DNA from: Hydnum rufescens UP504 | Taxonomy: Eukaryota > Basidiomycota > Agaricomycetes > Cantharellales > Hydnaceae | Assembly: GCA_014904985.1 (NCBI GenBank) | Contig: MU129191.1 | Span: 44,512-62,251 of the forward strand | Reading direction: 5' to 3' | Length of the DNA: 17,740 nt | Shown here: one piece after another, positions 1 through 7,116 of the stretch | Layout: each line of letters opens with the position of its first letter | How positions within the stretch are numbered: the stretch's first letter is position 1 | Notes under the pieces: model-generated | Databases searched by the model: none | What the model saw: the letters and a program-made list of their open reading frames with translations, nothing else | What the model was told of the DNA's origin: nothing | Made by a program: the position numbers and the translations under genes

Positions 1-2
1 TT

Positions 3-32
3 GCCACACACCCGCCACAGCGGGTGTGTGGC
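3..32 (-). repeat. H1 hairpin of the third left unit (unit truncated by window edge)
   Basis: A stem of 13 bp, gccacacacccgc (3-15) with gcgggtgtgtggc (20-32) and loop caca, matches the H1 hairpins at 268-297, 503-534, 1343-1373 and 1794-1821. By analogy with the complete units its donor site and H2 would lie just beyond position 1. Confidence 0.7.
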
Positions 33-149
33 CTCTGTTTTCCTGCTCTTCTTCGTGGCTTCCTGTGGGCGTTGTCGCTGTTCGTTCGTTACATGTTTCC
101 GGTCATGTGGTCGTATGCAGGGTGTCGTTCGTGGGTGGGACAGCTTGGC

Positions 150-297
150 CTAGAGGAGTAAATGAAAGTGTTAGTAAGAATTTTAAAACCTGCGCAAAAA
201 GAGCAGCTTTCGCTGCTCTTTTGCGCCATGGTATCTATTGGGGGGGGGGGAACTCACTTTAAATAGTACCACACGCCCGCCGCAGCGGGCGTGTGGT
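150..297 (-). other. stem-loop intron-like unit L2 (H1 + intron containing H2)
   Basis: Read on the minus strand. H1 occupies 297-268 (stem accacacgcccgc with gcgggcgtgtggt). The donor GTGAGT starts at 257. H2 is at 226-192 (15-16 bp stem, GAAA loop in this sense, one base missing in an A/T run). The branch point CTTACTAAC is at 178-170, and the acceptor CCTCTAG ends at 150. The intron would be 108 nt. H1 carries an A-T to G-C paired change relative to the other copies, so pairing is kept while sequence changes. No open frame joins the flanking stretches. Confidence 0.65.
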
Positions 298-393
298 TCC
301 TGGGGCCACGGTCCGTCGTTTCTTTTGGTTTGGCTCTTGCCGTTCGGGCCCTCGTCGTGCGGCGGGTTTTGGTCTCGGGCCTTAGACCATAAT

Positions 394-534
394 CTAAAAT
401 TATAAAAGCTATGTTAGTATAAGTCTTCAAAGTGGCGCAAAAAGAGTAGCTTGGGCTACTCTTTTTGCGCTATTGTATGTACTGAGACAAAACTTACCTT
501 ATGACCACACACCCGCATTAGCGGGTGTGTGGTC
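394..534 (-). other. stem-loop intron-like unit L1 (H1 + intron containing H2)
   Basis: Read on the minus strand. H1 is at 534-503 (14-bp stem gaccacacacccgc, 4-nt loop). The donor GTAAGT begins at 497, H2 is at 470-435 (16-bp stem), the branch point ATACTAAC is at 420-413, and the acceptor TTTTAG ends at 394. The intron would be 104 nt. H2 here reads gagtagc/gctactc where the others read gagcagc/gctgctc, a compensatory double change. It is the mirror image of unit R1 around the palindrome centre. Confidence 0.65.
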
Positions 535-550
535 GTGGTCGTGCGCTGGG

Positions 551-590
551 GCTGGTGCTGCTGTTGCTGCTGTTGCTGCTGTTGCTGTTG
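551..590 (+). repeat. GCTGTT/GCT microsatellite
   Basis: About 40 bp of interleaved gctgct and gttgct units lie between hairpin H1 of unit L1 and the start of the core palindrome. It has no counterpart on the right arm, so it expanded after the inverted duplication. Long Leu or Ser-Asn tracts predicted here are artefacts of the simple repeat. Confidence 0.9.
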
Positions 591-628
591 TGTCGTGGTC
601 GTGCGGTTGCTGGGTGTGGCTGCGTACT

Positions 629-1287
629 TGCGAAATTCAACGCCGGCAATTGCCGATACTCAAGAAGCGCCCAAGTGCTGAGGCTACAAGTACAATCCAG
701 ATTAATAGCAAGCATGTAGACATATAATATATAATATATAATAAATATTTGTTTCCAAATGTGAAGAAGAGGATGATAATGAGCCAGAGCTAAATAAGGC
801 GTGATATGGCTAATTGAAAAGTGGATTGGGCCACTTCTATGCATCAGAATTGGCCAAAATTTGAATATATTGATGGTATATATTTACTCTACATGGGCGA
901 CGAGTTATATTGGACGTTCTGGGCATTTTTCAATTTTTCACGCCTTCAATTCCCTATTTAGGGAATTGAAGGTGTGAAAAATTGAAAAATGCTTAGAACG
1001 TCCAATATAACTCGTCGCCCATGTAGAGTAAATATATACCATCAATATATTCAAATTTTGGCCAATTCTGATGCATAGAAGTGGCCCAATCCACTTTTCA
1101 ATTAGCCATATCACGCCTTATTTAGCTCTGACTCATTATCTTCTTCCTCTTAGAATTTTCTTGCACAAATATTTATTATATAGTACTTATTTCACATCTA
1201 CATGCTTACTATTAATGTGTACTGTGCTTGTAGTGTCAGCACTGGGCGCTTCTTAAATACCGGCAATTGCCGGCATTGAGTTCGCAT
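629..1287. mobile_element. long near-perfect palindrome (foldback/MITE-like element)
   Basis: The two arms of about 320 bp are reverse complements around the centre at 957/958 (tcccta-tt-taggga at 951-964). The outer ends share gccggcaattgccg, at 642-655 and in reverse complement at about 1260-1273, and similarity extends a few bases further (tgcgaa at 629-634, ttcgca at 1281-1286). Identity is highest near the centre (about 820-1090) and drops outward through small indels in AT-rich sequence. No transposase is encoded. The structure fits a foldback or MITE-type element, or the junction of an inverted duplication. I did not find a clear target-site duplication. Confidence 0.75.
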
Positions 1288-1342
1288 CTTCCTTCGTATC
1301 TCCGCAACCAAAACAAGCAACCGCCTGGAAAGGCAAGCACAC

Positions 1343-1482
1343 GACCACACACCCGCCGCTGCGGGGTGTGGTCACAAGGTGAGTGTTCTCCCTAGTAGAT
1401 ACAATGGCGCAAAAAGAGCAGCGAAAGCTGCTCTTTTTGCGCTCCTTTGAATCTTTTACTAATATATCTTGTATTCTTCTAG
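1343..1482 (+). other. stem-loop intron-like unit R1 (H1 + intron containing H2)
   Basis: H1 is at 1343-1373 (gaccacacacccgc with gcggggtgtggtc). The donor AAG|GTGAGT has its GT at 1379-1380. H2 is at 1407-1442: stem gcgcaaaaagagcagc, loop gaaa, perfect 16-bp complement. The branch point TTTACTAAT is at about 1455-1463, and the acceptor TTCTTCTAG ends at 1482. The intron would be 104 nt. It is the direct mirror of unit L1, sharing also the linkers between H1, donor and H2. Confidence 0.7.
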
Positions 1483-1557
1483 ATTGAGACCTGGGGTCCA
1501 AGGCACAACGAAAACACGCGAAACGAGGGCCCAAATGGCAATGCCCCAAGCGAAGAC

Positions 1558-1790
1558 ACGCCAAATGACGCGACATACGGCAGCGACGCCAACGATCGCA
1601 ACACACGCCAAACGACGCGACCTACGGCAGCGCGCCAACGACGCAACACACGCCAAACGACGCGACCTACGGCAGCGCGCCAACGACGCAACACACGCCA
1701 ACACACCAACGACGCGACCTACAGCACCGCGCCAATGACGCGGCATACGGCACCGTGCCAACGACACGACATACGGCACCGCGCCAAATG
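1558..1790 (+). repeat. A/C-rich minisatellite, 45-bp unit
   Basis: A 45-bp unit beginning acacacgccaaacgacgcga repeats almost exactly at 1601 and 1646, with degenerate copies before and after (gacatacggca and gccaacgac motifs to about 1790). The unit is a multiple of three and gives a 15-residue peptide repeat (HAKRRDLRQRANDAT) in one frame, but that frame stops at 1736-1738 before the next hairpin. I read it as a non-coding expansion in the spacer between units R1 and R2, absent from the left arm. Confidence 0.85.
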
Positions 1791-1793
1791 AGG

Positions 1794-1937
1794 CCACACA
1801 CCCGCCACGGCGGGTGTGTGGTCCTATATAAGGTAAGTCCCCAGCCCAGTAGCTACAGCCACGCAAAAAGAGCAGCGAAAGCTGCTCTTTTTGCGTGGTG
1901 TTTAATTCTCAACTAATTTACAAGTTTTATTCTGTAG
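1794..1937 (+). other. stem-loop intron-like unit R2 (H1 + intron containing H2)
   Basis: H1 is at 1794-1821 (13-bp stem ccacacacccgcc with ggcgggtgtgtgg). The donor AAG|GTAAGT starts at 1833. H2 is at 1861-1896 (acgcaaaaagagcagc, GAAA loop, acgc/gcgt closing pairs in place of gcgc). The branch point CTCAACTAAT is near 1908-1917, and the acceptor TCTGTAG ends at 1937. The intron would be 105 nt. The outermost H2 pair is again changed on both sides together. Confidence 0.7.
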
Positions 1938-2096
1938 GTCTTGACAACCCCTGCGAACGAATACCGACGCAAACCCCCCGTAACCCCCTTATCGACACCC
2001 GAATGACAGGGTGCCCGAATGACGGGGCACCCATGCGAGCCCCTGTGCGAGCCCCCATACGAACTGCTGTACATATGAGCCAGAGCCCACGGCCTC

Positions 2097-2255
2097 AGTA
2101 CCCCACACCGCTGCAGTGGGTGTGGGGTACTAGAAGGTATGTTTTATTTTATTTTATATTTTATTTCTTATTCTTGTGGCGCAAAAAGAGCAGCTTATGC
2201 TGCTCTTTTTGCGCTGCATTAATGTTTAACTAACATTTCTCGTTTATTTCTTCAG
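2097..2255 (+). other. stem-loop intron-like unit R3 (H1 + intron containing H2)
   Basis: H1 is at 2097-2131 (13-bp stem agtaccccacacc with ggtgtggggtact), with several paired changes relative to the other copies. The donor AAG|GTATGT starts at 2137, followed by a T-rich tract. H2 is at 2179-2214 (16-bp stem, loop ttat). The branch point TTTAACTAAC is at about 2225-2234, and the acceptor TTCTTCAG ends at 2255. The intron would be 119 nt. This is the outermost clear unit on the right; I see no fourth H1/H2 pair beyond it. Confidence 0.7.
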
Positions 2256-2456
2256 ATCCTAGCCCAGAACCCGCACAAACCCTCAAATACAAACCCGCCG
2301 AACAACACGCCATGAACAAGCCCCCACGAATGAAAACTGGCCCCCTCAAGGGAGCACCCAAATGGAACCGGCCCCCAATCGGGGCGTGGTGGGTATATGC
2401 AGGTGCGTGACCTGCATGAACCGTCCCCCCTGTGGTGGCAGACCCCGGGGGGGGGG
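2256..2456 (+). other. A/C-rich terminal spacer with small hairpins and G-run
   Basis: This stretch after the last acceptor is A/C-rich like the other sense-strand spacers. It contains a perfect short hairpin (tgcaggt-gcgtg-acctgca, 2398-2416) and ends in a ten-base G run at 2447-2456. There is no convincing coding frame. It may be the 3' part of the right-hand non-coding unit. Confidence 0.4.
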
Positions 2457-2551
2457 ATAATATGTATATAGCACAATATGTATATAATAATAGTAGTAAT
2501 AATAATAATAATAATAAATAGCAAACAAATAATAATAAATAAATATATAAT
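2457..2551. repeat. AT-rich microsatellite (TAA-type)
   Basis: Nearly pure A/T sequence with tandem taa units at about 2485-2520 and tatata stretches on either side. The tyrosine/isoleucine-rich frames across it are artefacts. Confidence 0.85.
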
Positions 2552-2627
2552 CTGGCACAGCCATGGATTGGCCGATAGATGGCCCAAAAACTGAATTGGA
2601 ATAGCCTGATTTCGGCCGTAAGGTCTG

Positions 2628-2683
2628 GGGGACCTATTAGGTACCATTTTCTGCCCCGAAAGTGGTACCTAAATTAGGTCCCC
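2628..2683. repeat. short foldback just upstream of the copia remnant
   Basis: An inverted repeat pairs ggggacctattaggtacca with tggtacctaaattaggtcccc around a short unpaired centre. It sits directly at the point where recognisable copia sequence begins, so it may mark the 5' truncation breakpoint or be an independent insertion. Confidence 0.6.
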
Positions 2684-2685
2684 TA

Positions 2686-4113
2686 TGTGACTGACCAGCC
2701 TGGTAAACTTGTCTTCAAAATCAAATGGAAAGCCGATGGCACCATTCTAAAATACAAGGCACATCTAGTTGCCCATGGTTTTACTTAAATCTTTGGAGTT
2801 GACTACTATGAAACGTATTCCCCCATCGCGCGACTTGCAAGTTTTTGAATGATTATCGCACTCGCCACACAAAACAATTGGGATATTGACTCTTTCGATT
2901 TCAACAGCACATACCTCAATGGCGAACTTGACAAAAATGAAGAAATCTATATGCATTTCCCCCCTGAGTATAAACCCCAGGGAAAAGACACGATTCTACA
3001 ACTATGGAAGACCCTATATGGTCTCAAACAGGCCGGGCGACACTGGTATGATTCCCTCTCATGCGCCCTTAATGCTCTTGGTTCAGGGCTAGCCACACCA
3101 ATCCAGGTGTGTTCCATACCCAAGTGAATGGGGAGGAGCTTATTCTCGCAATCCATGTGGACGATTGCACATTTACATGCCCATCAAGGCATTACTTGAT
3201 GAATACAAGCAGAAGATTAACAACAAATACTTGATTACCAACTTAGGCCACTTCACTGGCTACTCGGCATTAAAATCGAACGGGACCATGAATTACGAAT
3301 GATCTGATTATCGCAAAAAGTCGTACATTGATTCAATTGTAGCCCAGTTCTCTTTGGGAGACTCGAAATTCATAAATACGCCAATGGAACCCAGGGCCAC
3401 ACTCACAAAAGAGGATCCCATGATGAATCCTGAAGAAATCAAACAGATGAAGAAGACCCCATATCGTGAGGCCATAGGAAGCCTCATGTACGTGTCCGTG
3501 GCCACGAGGCCAGACATTACCTTTGTGGTATCGACACTATCATGATTTCTTGACCAGCCGGGACCTACGCATTGGGAAACAGCAAAGCGAGCTATACGGT
3601 ACCTATCAGGCACAAAAGATATCAGCCTAATGTATGGATTGAAAAGTCACGACTTGCTCAGGTATACAGATGTGGATGGAGTGACACAGGAACATTGCTG
3701 CGCGATTACAGGGTATGCTTACCTGATTGATGGAGGAACAGTCTCTTGGAGCTCCCGAAAACAGGAGCAAATTACGCTATCAACGGCCAAGGCAGAATAC
3801 GTCGCCACAACGCAGGCTGCCAAAGAAGGCATTTGGCTGCGGAGCCTCATTGCCGAGTTGTTTCACACTCAACTCAAGGCCACAACCCTGTATTGCGATA
3901 ACCAGGCTGCCTTAAAACTCGCAATGGGCGATAACTATCATGCCGAACGAAACATATCAACATCCGTTTCCATTTATCTGCGAGACGATTAAAGATGGTA
4001 TTTTCAACCTGGTATATTGTCCCACGGAAACTATGATGGCCGACATTTTAATGAAAGCCCTCAGGGCTGCGAAATTGGACTTTCACGCTGGGGGACTCAG
4101 GTTATATCGTGCT
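2686..4113 (+). pseudogene. degenerate Ty1/copia pol: reverse transcriptase and RNase H
   Basis: A reading frame interrupted by stops and frameshifts gives the copia reverse transcriptase blocks in order: VDYYETYSPIARLAS, DIDSFDFNSTYLNGEL, LYGLKQAGRHWYD, then AIHVDDC (catalytic VDD, near 3155). RNase H follows with TDVDG, AKAEYVAT and CDNQAA (acidic residues D, E, D), then the C-terminal signature ADILMKAL near 4040. Gag, protease and integrase are absent, so only about the last third of pol remains. Stops at 2788, 2848 and 3543 sit where the family has Gln or Arg, as expected from CAA/CAG to TAA/TAG and CGA to TGA changes. Additional frameshifts lie around 3085-3110, 3200, 3265 and 3940-3975. 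The element once made the reverse-transcription enzymes of an LTR retrotransposon; this copy cannot. The family is clear. The 5' boundary is set only by where similarity to family motifs fades. Confidence 0.9.
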
Positions 4114-4114
4114 T

Positions 4115-4460
4115 GAGGGGGAGTGTTGGAGCGAGTGGATATGGAAGTGACCAAATACAACGTCGGAGACAAGCGCAACCCCTAGGGGGCTATGCAAACA
4201 GCACTGACCTCAATTATCTGGGATCTTGTAGATAGGTTTCACTGGCGATCTTTTCCTTGCCGCCATCATTGGACTTTTACTTCATCCTTACCCCATATTT
4301 TACCCCATCTTATGTGTTTTCTGTGCCTCATGTAAATAGTATAAAGGACAGGCTTGAGCCCACATAAATCTCAAGGACTTTTCTCTGTGTGTGTTCTTCC
4401 CGCCACCTGCTTAAGTCACCTGGGCAACTCGAGTCTCGCTGATCCACCGAATTCATCCTC
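4115..4460 (+). mobile_element. polypurine tract and 3' LTR of the copia element
   Basis: A polypurine tract (gagggggag, 4115-4122) directly after the pol C-terminus is followed by TGTTGGAGCG at 4123, the expected start of a copia 3' LTR. A TATA-like TATAAAGG lies at 4340-4347, about 220 bp into the LTR, and could be its promoter. The right end is uncertain because no 5' LTR is present for comparison; a CA end such as ccgaattca near 4455 is plausible. No target-site duplication could be defined. Confidence 0.6.
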
Positions 4461-5100
4461 ACCCGCTATAGAAGAAGGATTAGGAGCTCCGATGACTGTC
4501 AAATCAAACTCTGGTTCAGCCAGTGCGTAGATGGGAGACTGTATTTCTGTTTTTATCAATGGGCTGGTTCACTCTGATGGTTGATCACTCTCTAACAAGT
4601 TAGGTATGGTATTCAGTAGAGGATAAGATTGTGGTATGGACTAGCTATAGTCAATGATATATCGTGGGATGCTTGTGAAAGGCTTATACGTGTTGTGTTG
4701 AACTGTTTACTGCTATTTGTGGGTACCTATTTGTGTCCTCCTGGTCAAAATGCAGATTGTAAAGAGGGCTCTAGATTAGTTTAAGCTTGATTTAGTATGT
4801 CAATGTGTTTCTCTCTTCTTCTGACTTAACTTTGTTTTCACTCACCTTTCCTTGGATGTCCAGCAACTCTAACCTTAGGTCCTGCAACTATCCTTGGCTC
4901 AGTATTTCGCATAGTGGGCTTTCAGTGACTTAGTCTTAACAACCTTGTATATGACTTAGCTCCAGATGGCTTTCAGATCAGTACTCTCTTCAGATGCAAG
5001 CAGATTTGTAGACAGTAGTGTATTCCAGTAGTGAGAAGATGATGCGGGGATACAGGAAAATCTACCAGCTTTTATACCTTTCTGAAGGTGGCTGTGTTTA
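4461..5100. other. no gene seen
   Basis: Stops occur in all frames and I see no domain, RNA gene or strong repeat here. T-rich patches around 4800-4860 and ctttcag motifs are compatible with old, decayed transposon or LTR sequence, but I cannot assign a family. Confidence 0.5.
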
Positions 5101-5104
5101 AAGA

Positions 5105-5132
5105 ATATGACTCACTCCTAGGTGAGTCATAT
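5105..5132. promoter_or_regulatory. 28-bp palindrome with paired TGACTCA/TGAGTCA motifs
   Basis: Arms atatgactcac (5105-5115) and gtgagtcatat (5122-5132) are exact reverse complements. Each contains the 7-bp core TGACTCA/TGAGTCA, the known recognition sequence of Gcn4/AP-1 type bZIP factors. It heads the tandem array that follows. Whether any factor binds here is inference only. Confidence 0.5.
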
Positions 5133-5140
5133 GTGAGAAC

Positions 5141-5312
5141 AATAGGGTTGTCAAGGAGGGTGAGTCATTCATAAAGTGGTTGCAAGATAGGTGAGTCATT
5201 CATGAACAGAACAAAAGGGTTGCTAAGAAGGTGTTATCTTTCATAAAGTGGTTGCAAGGAGGGTGAGTCATTCATAAACAGAACAAAAGGGTAGTCAAGG
5301 GAGTGTTATCTT
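5141..5312 (+). repeat. degenerate tandem array with TGAGTCATTCATAAA and GTTATCTTTCATAAA modules
   Basis: Two related modules alternate: (a) gggtgagtcattcataaa and (b) ggtgttatctttcataaag, linked by gtggttgcaag or gaacaaaagggt. TGAGTCA recurs at 5161, 5192 and 5264. Spacing and shared linkers indicate tandem duplication of a longer unit with later divergence. There is no gene immediately downstream, so a regulatory role is not supported by context. Confidence 0.7.
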
Positions 5313-5394
5313 TCTTATCTGTGAGGTTCTAGAAGTTATTTGTGGCAATGGAAGATGAAATCAAAGGATATTTCCAAGTTCTTGGAGATTAATT

Positions 5395-5480
5395 TGTTTG
5401 TAGTCCAGTGGTTAAGATGTTTTTGTTGCTGGTTGATAATGGGGACAAGTGCATGGGATGGGATTCGATGCAGAAACAAC
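5395..5480 (+). ncRNA. possible tRNA-derived SINE head (A and B box)
   Basis: TAGTCCAGTGG at 5401-5411 fits the RNA polymerase III A box (TRGYNNANNNG). GATTCGATGC at 5462-5471 resembles the B box (GWTCRANNC, one mismatch). The spacing of about 50 bp suits a tRNA-related SINE rather than a working tRNA, since I cannot fold a proper cloverleaf. No clear poly-A or terminator tail was found. It could be chance in repeat-derived sequence. Confidence 0.3.
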
Positions 5481-5518
5481 AGTTTACATCCGTAATAGAC
5501 GTTCTTGGTATCATTCAA

Positions 5519-5930
5519 TGCGAATTTTTAACAGCTTTCTGGGCGCAGTGGTTCCGAGCAGATCCGGTGTAAACTGACAGAGAAATTTGTTTTTTACTGA
5601 TGGGTGTTGATTCTGATAGTAATATTGTTCTGTAGAGTTCAGTGTCGATCTGTTCTTCGCGTGCTCAGTACCGTTGGATGCGGATTTTTTATATCTTTCC
5701 AGGCGAGGTTGTTCCAAGAGGATCGAATGTGAACTGACGGAGAAATTCGTTTTTTACTGAAAATCCCAAATTTTGACAGTAATATTGGTTTGGAGAGTGC
5801 ATTTCTGGTCTGCTCGACTTGTGTTTGGTACCATTCGAAAGGTATGAATCGTGGCTTTCCGAAGGTTATATGGGCGTACCTCTCCAATCAAAACTGACGG
5901 AGTTATAGAATGAATTCGATTTCTGTGCAT
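5519..5930. repeat. degenerate tandem repeats of about 165 bp
   Basis: The segment from 5519 (tgcgaatttttaacagctttc, then aaactgacagagaaatttg and ttttttactga) is repeated from about 5678 (tgcggattttttatatctttcc, then gaactgacggagaaattcg and ttttttactga), with a third partial copy at about 5843-5920 ending aaactgacggagttatagaa. Notation such as cattcgaaaggtatgaa fits decayed basidiomycete transposon or LTR sequence. No intact frame is seen. Confidence 0.65.
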
Positions 5931-6394
5931 AGCCATAATTGATTTTGTAATAGGTCACATGATCATTCCAATGGCTGGGATCAATGGATATTCACATTTT
6001 CTGATACTGGATGTTTTTATCTTCCACACTGCTTAGTAATCAGGGGGAGTTGTTCTTGCGTGAATACCATAACTCTCACTAACAGGATGATTACATAATT
6101 GTATATTTGTGTAGTTGAATAAAGTCATTTGATCATACTCAATACAGAATCTGAAAGCTATTGAAGCAGCCCAAAGAGACCAAAGATACAAAGCTGGCAA
6201 AGCACAAGCCATGCTCCAGAGCCTCAATATTAGGATAAGACGTTTGTTCGACTTTGTTAGCTTTGTTAGCTCTGGAGACTCTGGTTCTGCTGTTGGGTTT
6301 CGTGATGTATGATCAAGGCGTGGCTCGAGAGTGCTAGTTCGCAGTCCCCCGACCAACTCAAGAGCGGGCTTTCTATCATACTTATGCGCAAACA
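5931..6394. other. no gene seen; spacer before the duplicated block
   Basis: The frames through here are short and show no recognisable motif. The only local pattern is a short direct repeat (ttgttagctttgttagct near 6255-6272). Confidence 0.4.
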
Positions 6395-6800
6395 ATTCAA
6401 TTTTCCTCGAGGCGACTTGACAGCGCTGTGTCATGCCCTGTTCAGACCACCGCCATGCTCATCGCCTTCACTGCCCTTCCTCTGCGATCGCTTTCCTTCG
6501 CCGAGCTTCCTGTCCAGCAGTCTTCACAGAGTCCTTCAATCGCATCATAGCATCCTATGCTCCAGTGACCGCCCCGAAGACTCCAATGAAACCACAATGT
6601 GGGGGATGAAAAATCCCCCCAGCAGGGATATTCTGATGTATGGAGACATGCGCTTCTCGACTTTGACTCTTATTTAATGGCCTCGTCAGTTCATTATCGT
6701 CCTTTAGCACCAATATAGCCCTGTTCTTAAACTGGACACAGGTCTTCCAAGTCAAGTCCCCCTCGCGTCCCGGTAGGTCGTTATTTTTCTCAATACACAT
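6395..6800 (-). repeat. duplicated block, inverted relative to 12,310-12,690; possible gene remnant
   Basis: The reverse complement of this block matches the plus strand at about 12,310-12,690 (shared runs include gtttaagaacagg, ttggtgctaaagga, aaataagagtcaa and ccatacatca). On the minus strand a frame ends FIGVFGAVTGA-stop at 6555; the partner ends FIGNDFIFGAVTGE-stop at about 12,540. A matching stop at the same alignment position, after a conserved FHP-x-C-x-FIG stretch, suggests the 3' end of an old gene. Upstream of that the frames of the two copies disagree, so it is probably a remnant. The product is not recognised. Confidence 0.6.
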
Positions 6801-7116
6801 GTTGTGCAGACCATATCAAGACGGTGAAATAAATATATCAAGGCGAGCCGGGAAAAGATTAATATCTGTCCAGTGAGCCTCTCATTTACTCTGTCGATGC
6901 AGGAATGTAGACAAACGTTTGTGATATATGCTTGTTCTGGCCGTTGTGTCGTTTTCCATACTCCAGATTCATCTGGTCTTTGCAGGAGTCAAGGGATTGG
7001 AAGGATGCTGGAATCCAATGACTGCCCCTTTTCGTGCACCTTGGGCTTTTCCTTTACTTGCCTGGGTTCACAGCCCACAGGAGCGCCATTGCGACTTCTG
7101 TAACCTCTCCCTTCAT

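Larger units (their letters stand above)
1..2255. repeat. giant imperfect inverted repeat with mirrored hairpin/intron-like array
   Basis: The left arm (about 1-957) is an inverted, diverged copy of the right arm (about 958-2255). The near-perfect core is 629-1287. Homology then continues outward on both sides through an H1 hairpin, a splice-donor-like site, an H2 hairpin, a branch point and acceptor, and into the following spacer: the block gagggcccaaatggcaa at 1525-1541 has a minus-strand counterpart around 325-350. The right arm is longer because a minisatellite (1558-1790) has expanded in it. Sense-strand spacers are A/C-rich on both arms, consistent with divergent orientation from the centre. 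The left edge runs off the window. It could be a foldback transposon, an inverted segmental duplication, or a divergent non-coding gene pair. The inverted arrangement is directly visible; the function is unknown. Confidence 0.8.

Noticed and set aside
192..226. Hairpins followed by T-runs looking like bacterial rho-independent terminators
   Set aside because: The T-run is part of the stem, not a tail, the hairpins sit between splice-like signals, and the rest of the window is clearly eukaryotic.
518..844. Minus-strand frame with Ser/Asn-rich tail
   Set aside because: It is produced by the GCT microsatellite and the palindrome arm; it has no conserved motif and the mirrored arm does not keep the frame.
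1459..1866. 135-residue frame on the minus strand rich in Arg-Val-Trp repeats
   Set aside because: It is the antisense of the minisatellite; open only because the 45-bp unit lacks stops in that frame.
1..2255. Regularly recurring palindromes as a CRISPR array
   Set aside because: Spacing is irregular (about 140-350 bp), copies face opposite directions on the two arms, there are no uniform spacers, and the genome is eukaryotic.
2346..2564. Tyrosine-rich short protein
   Set aside because: Direct translation of the TAA/TTA microsatellite.
5395..5480. A functional tRNA gene
   Set aside because: A- and B-box-like motifs exist, but I could not form an acceptor stem and anticodon arm around them; kept only as a weak SINE candidate.
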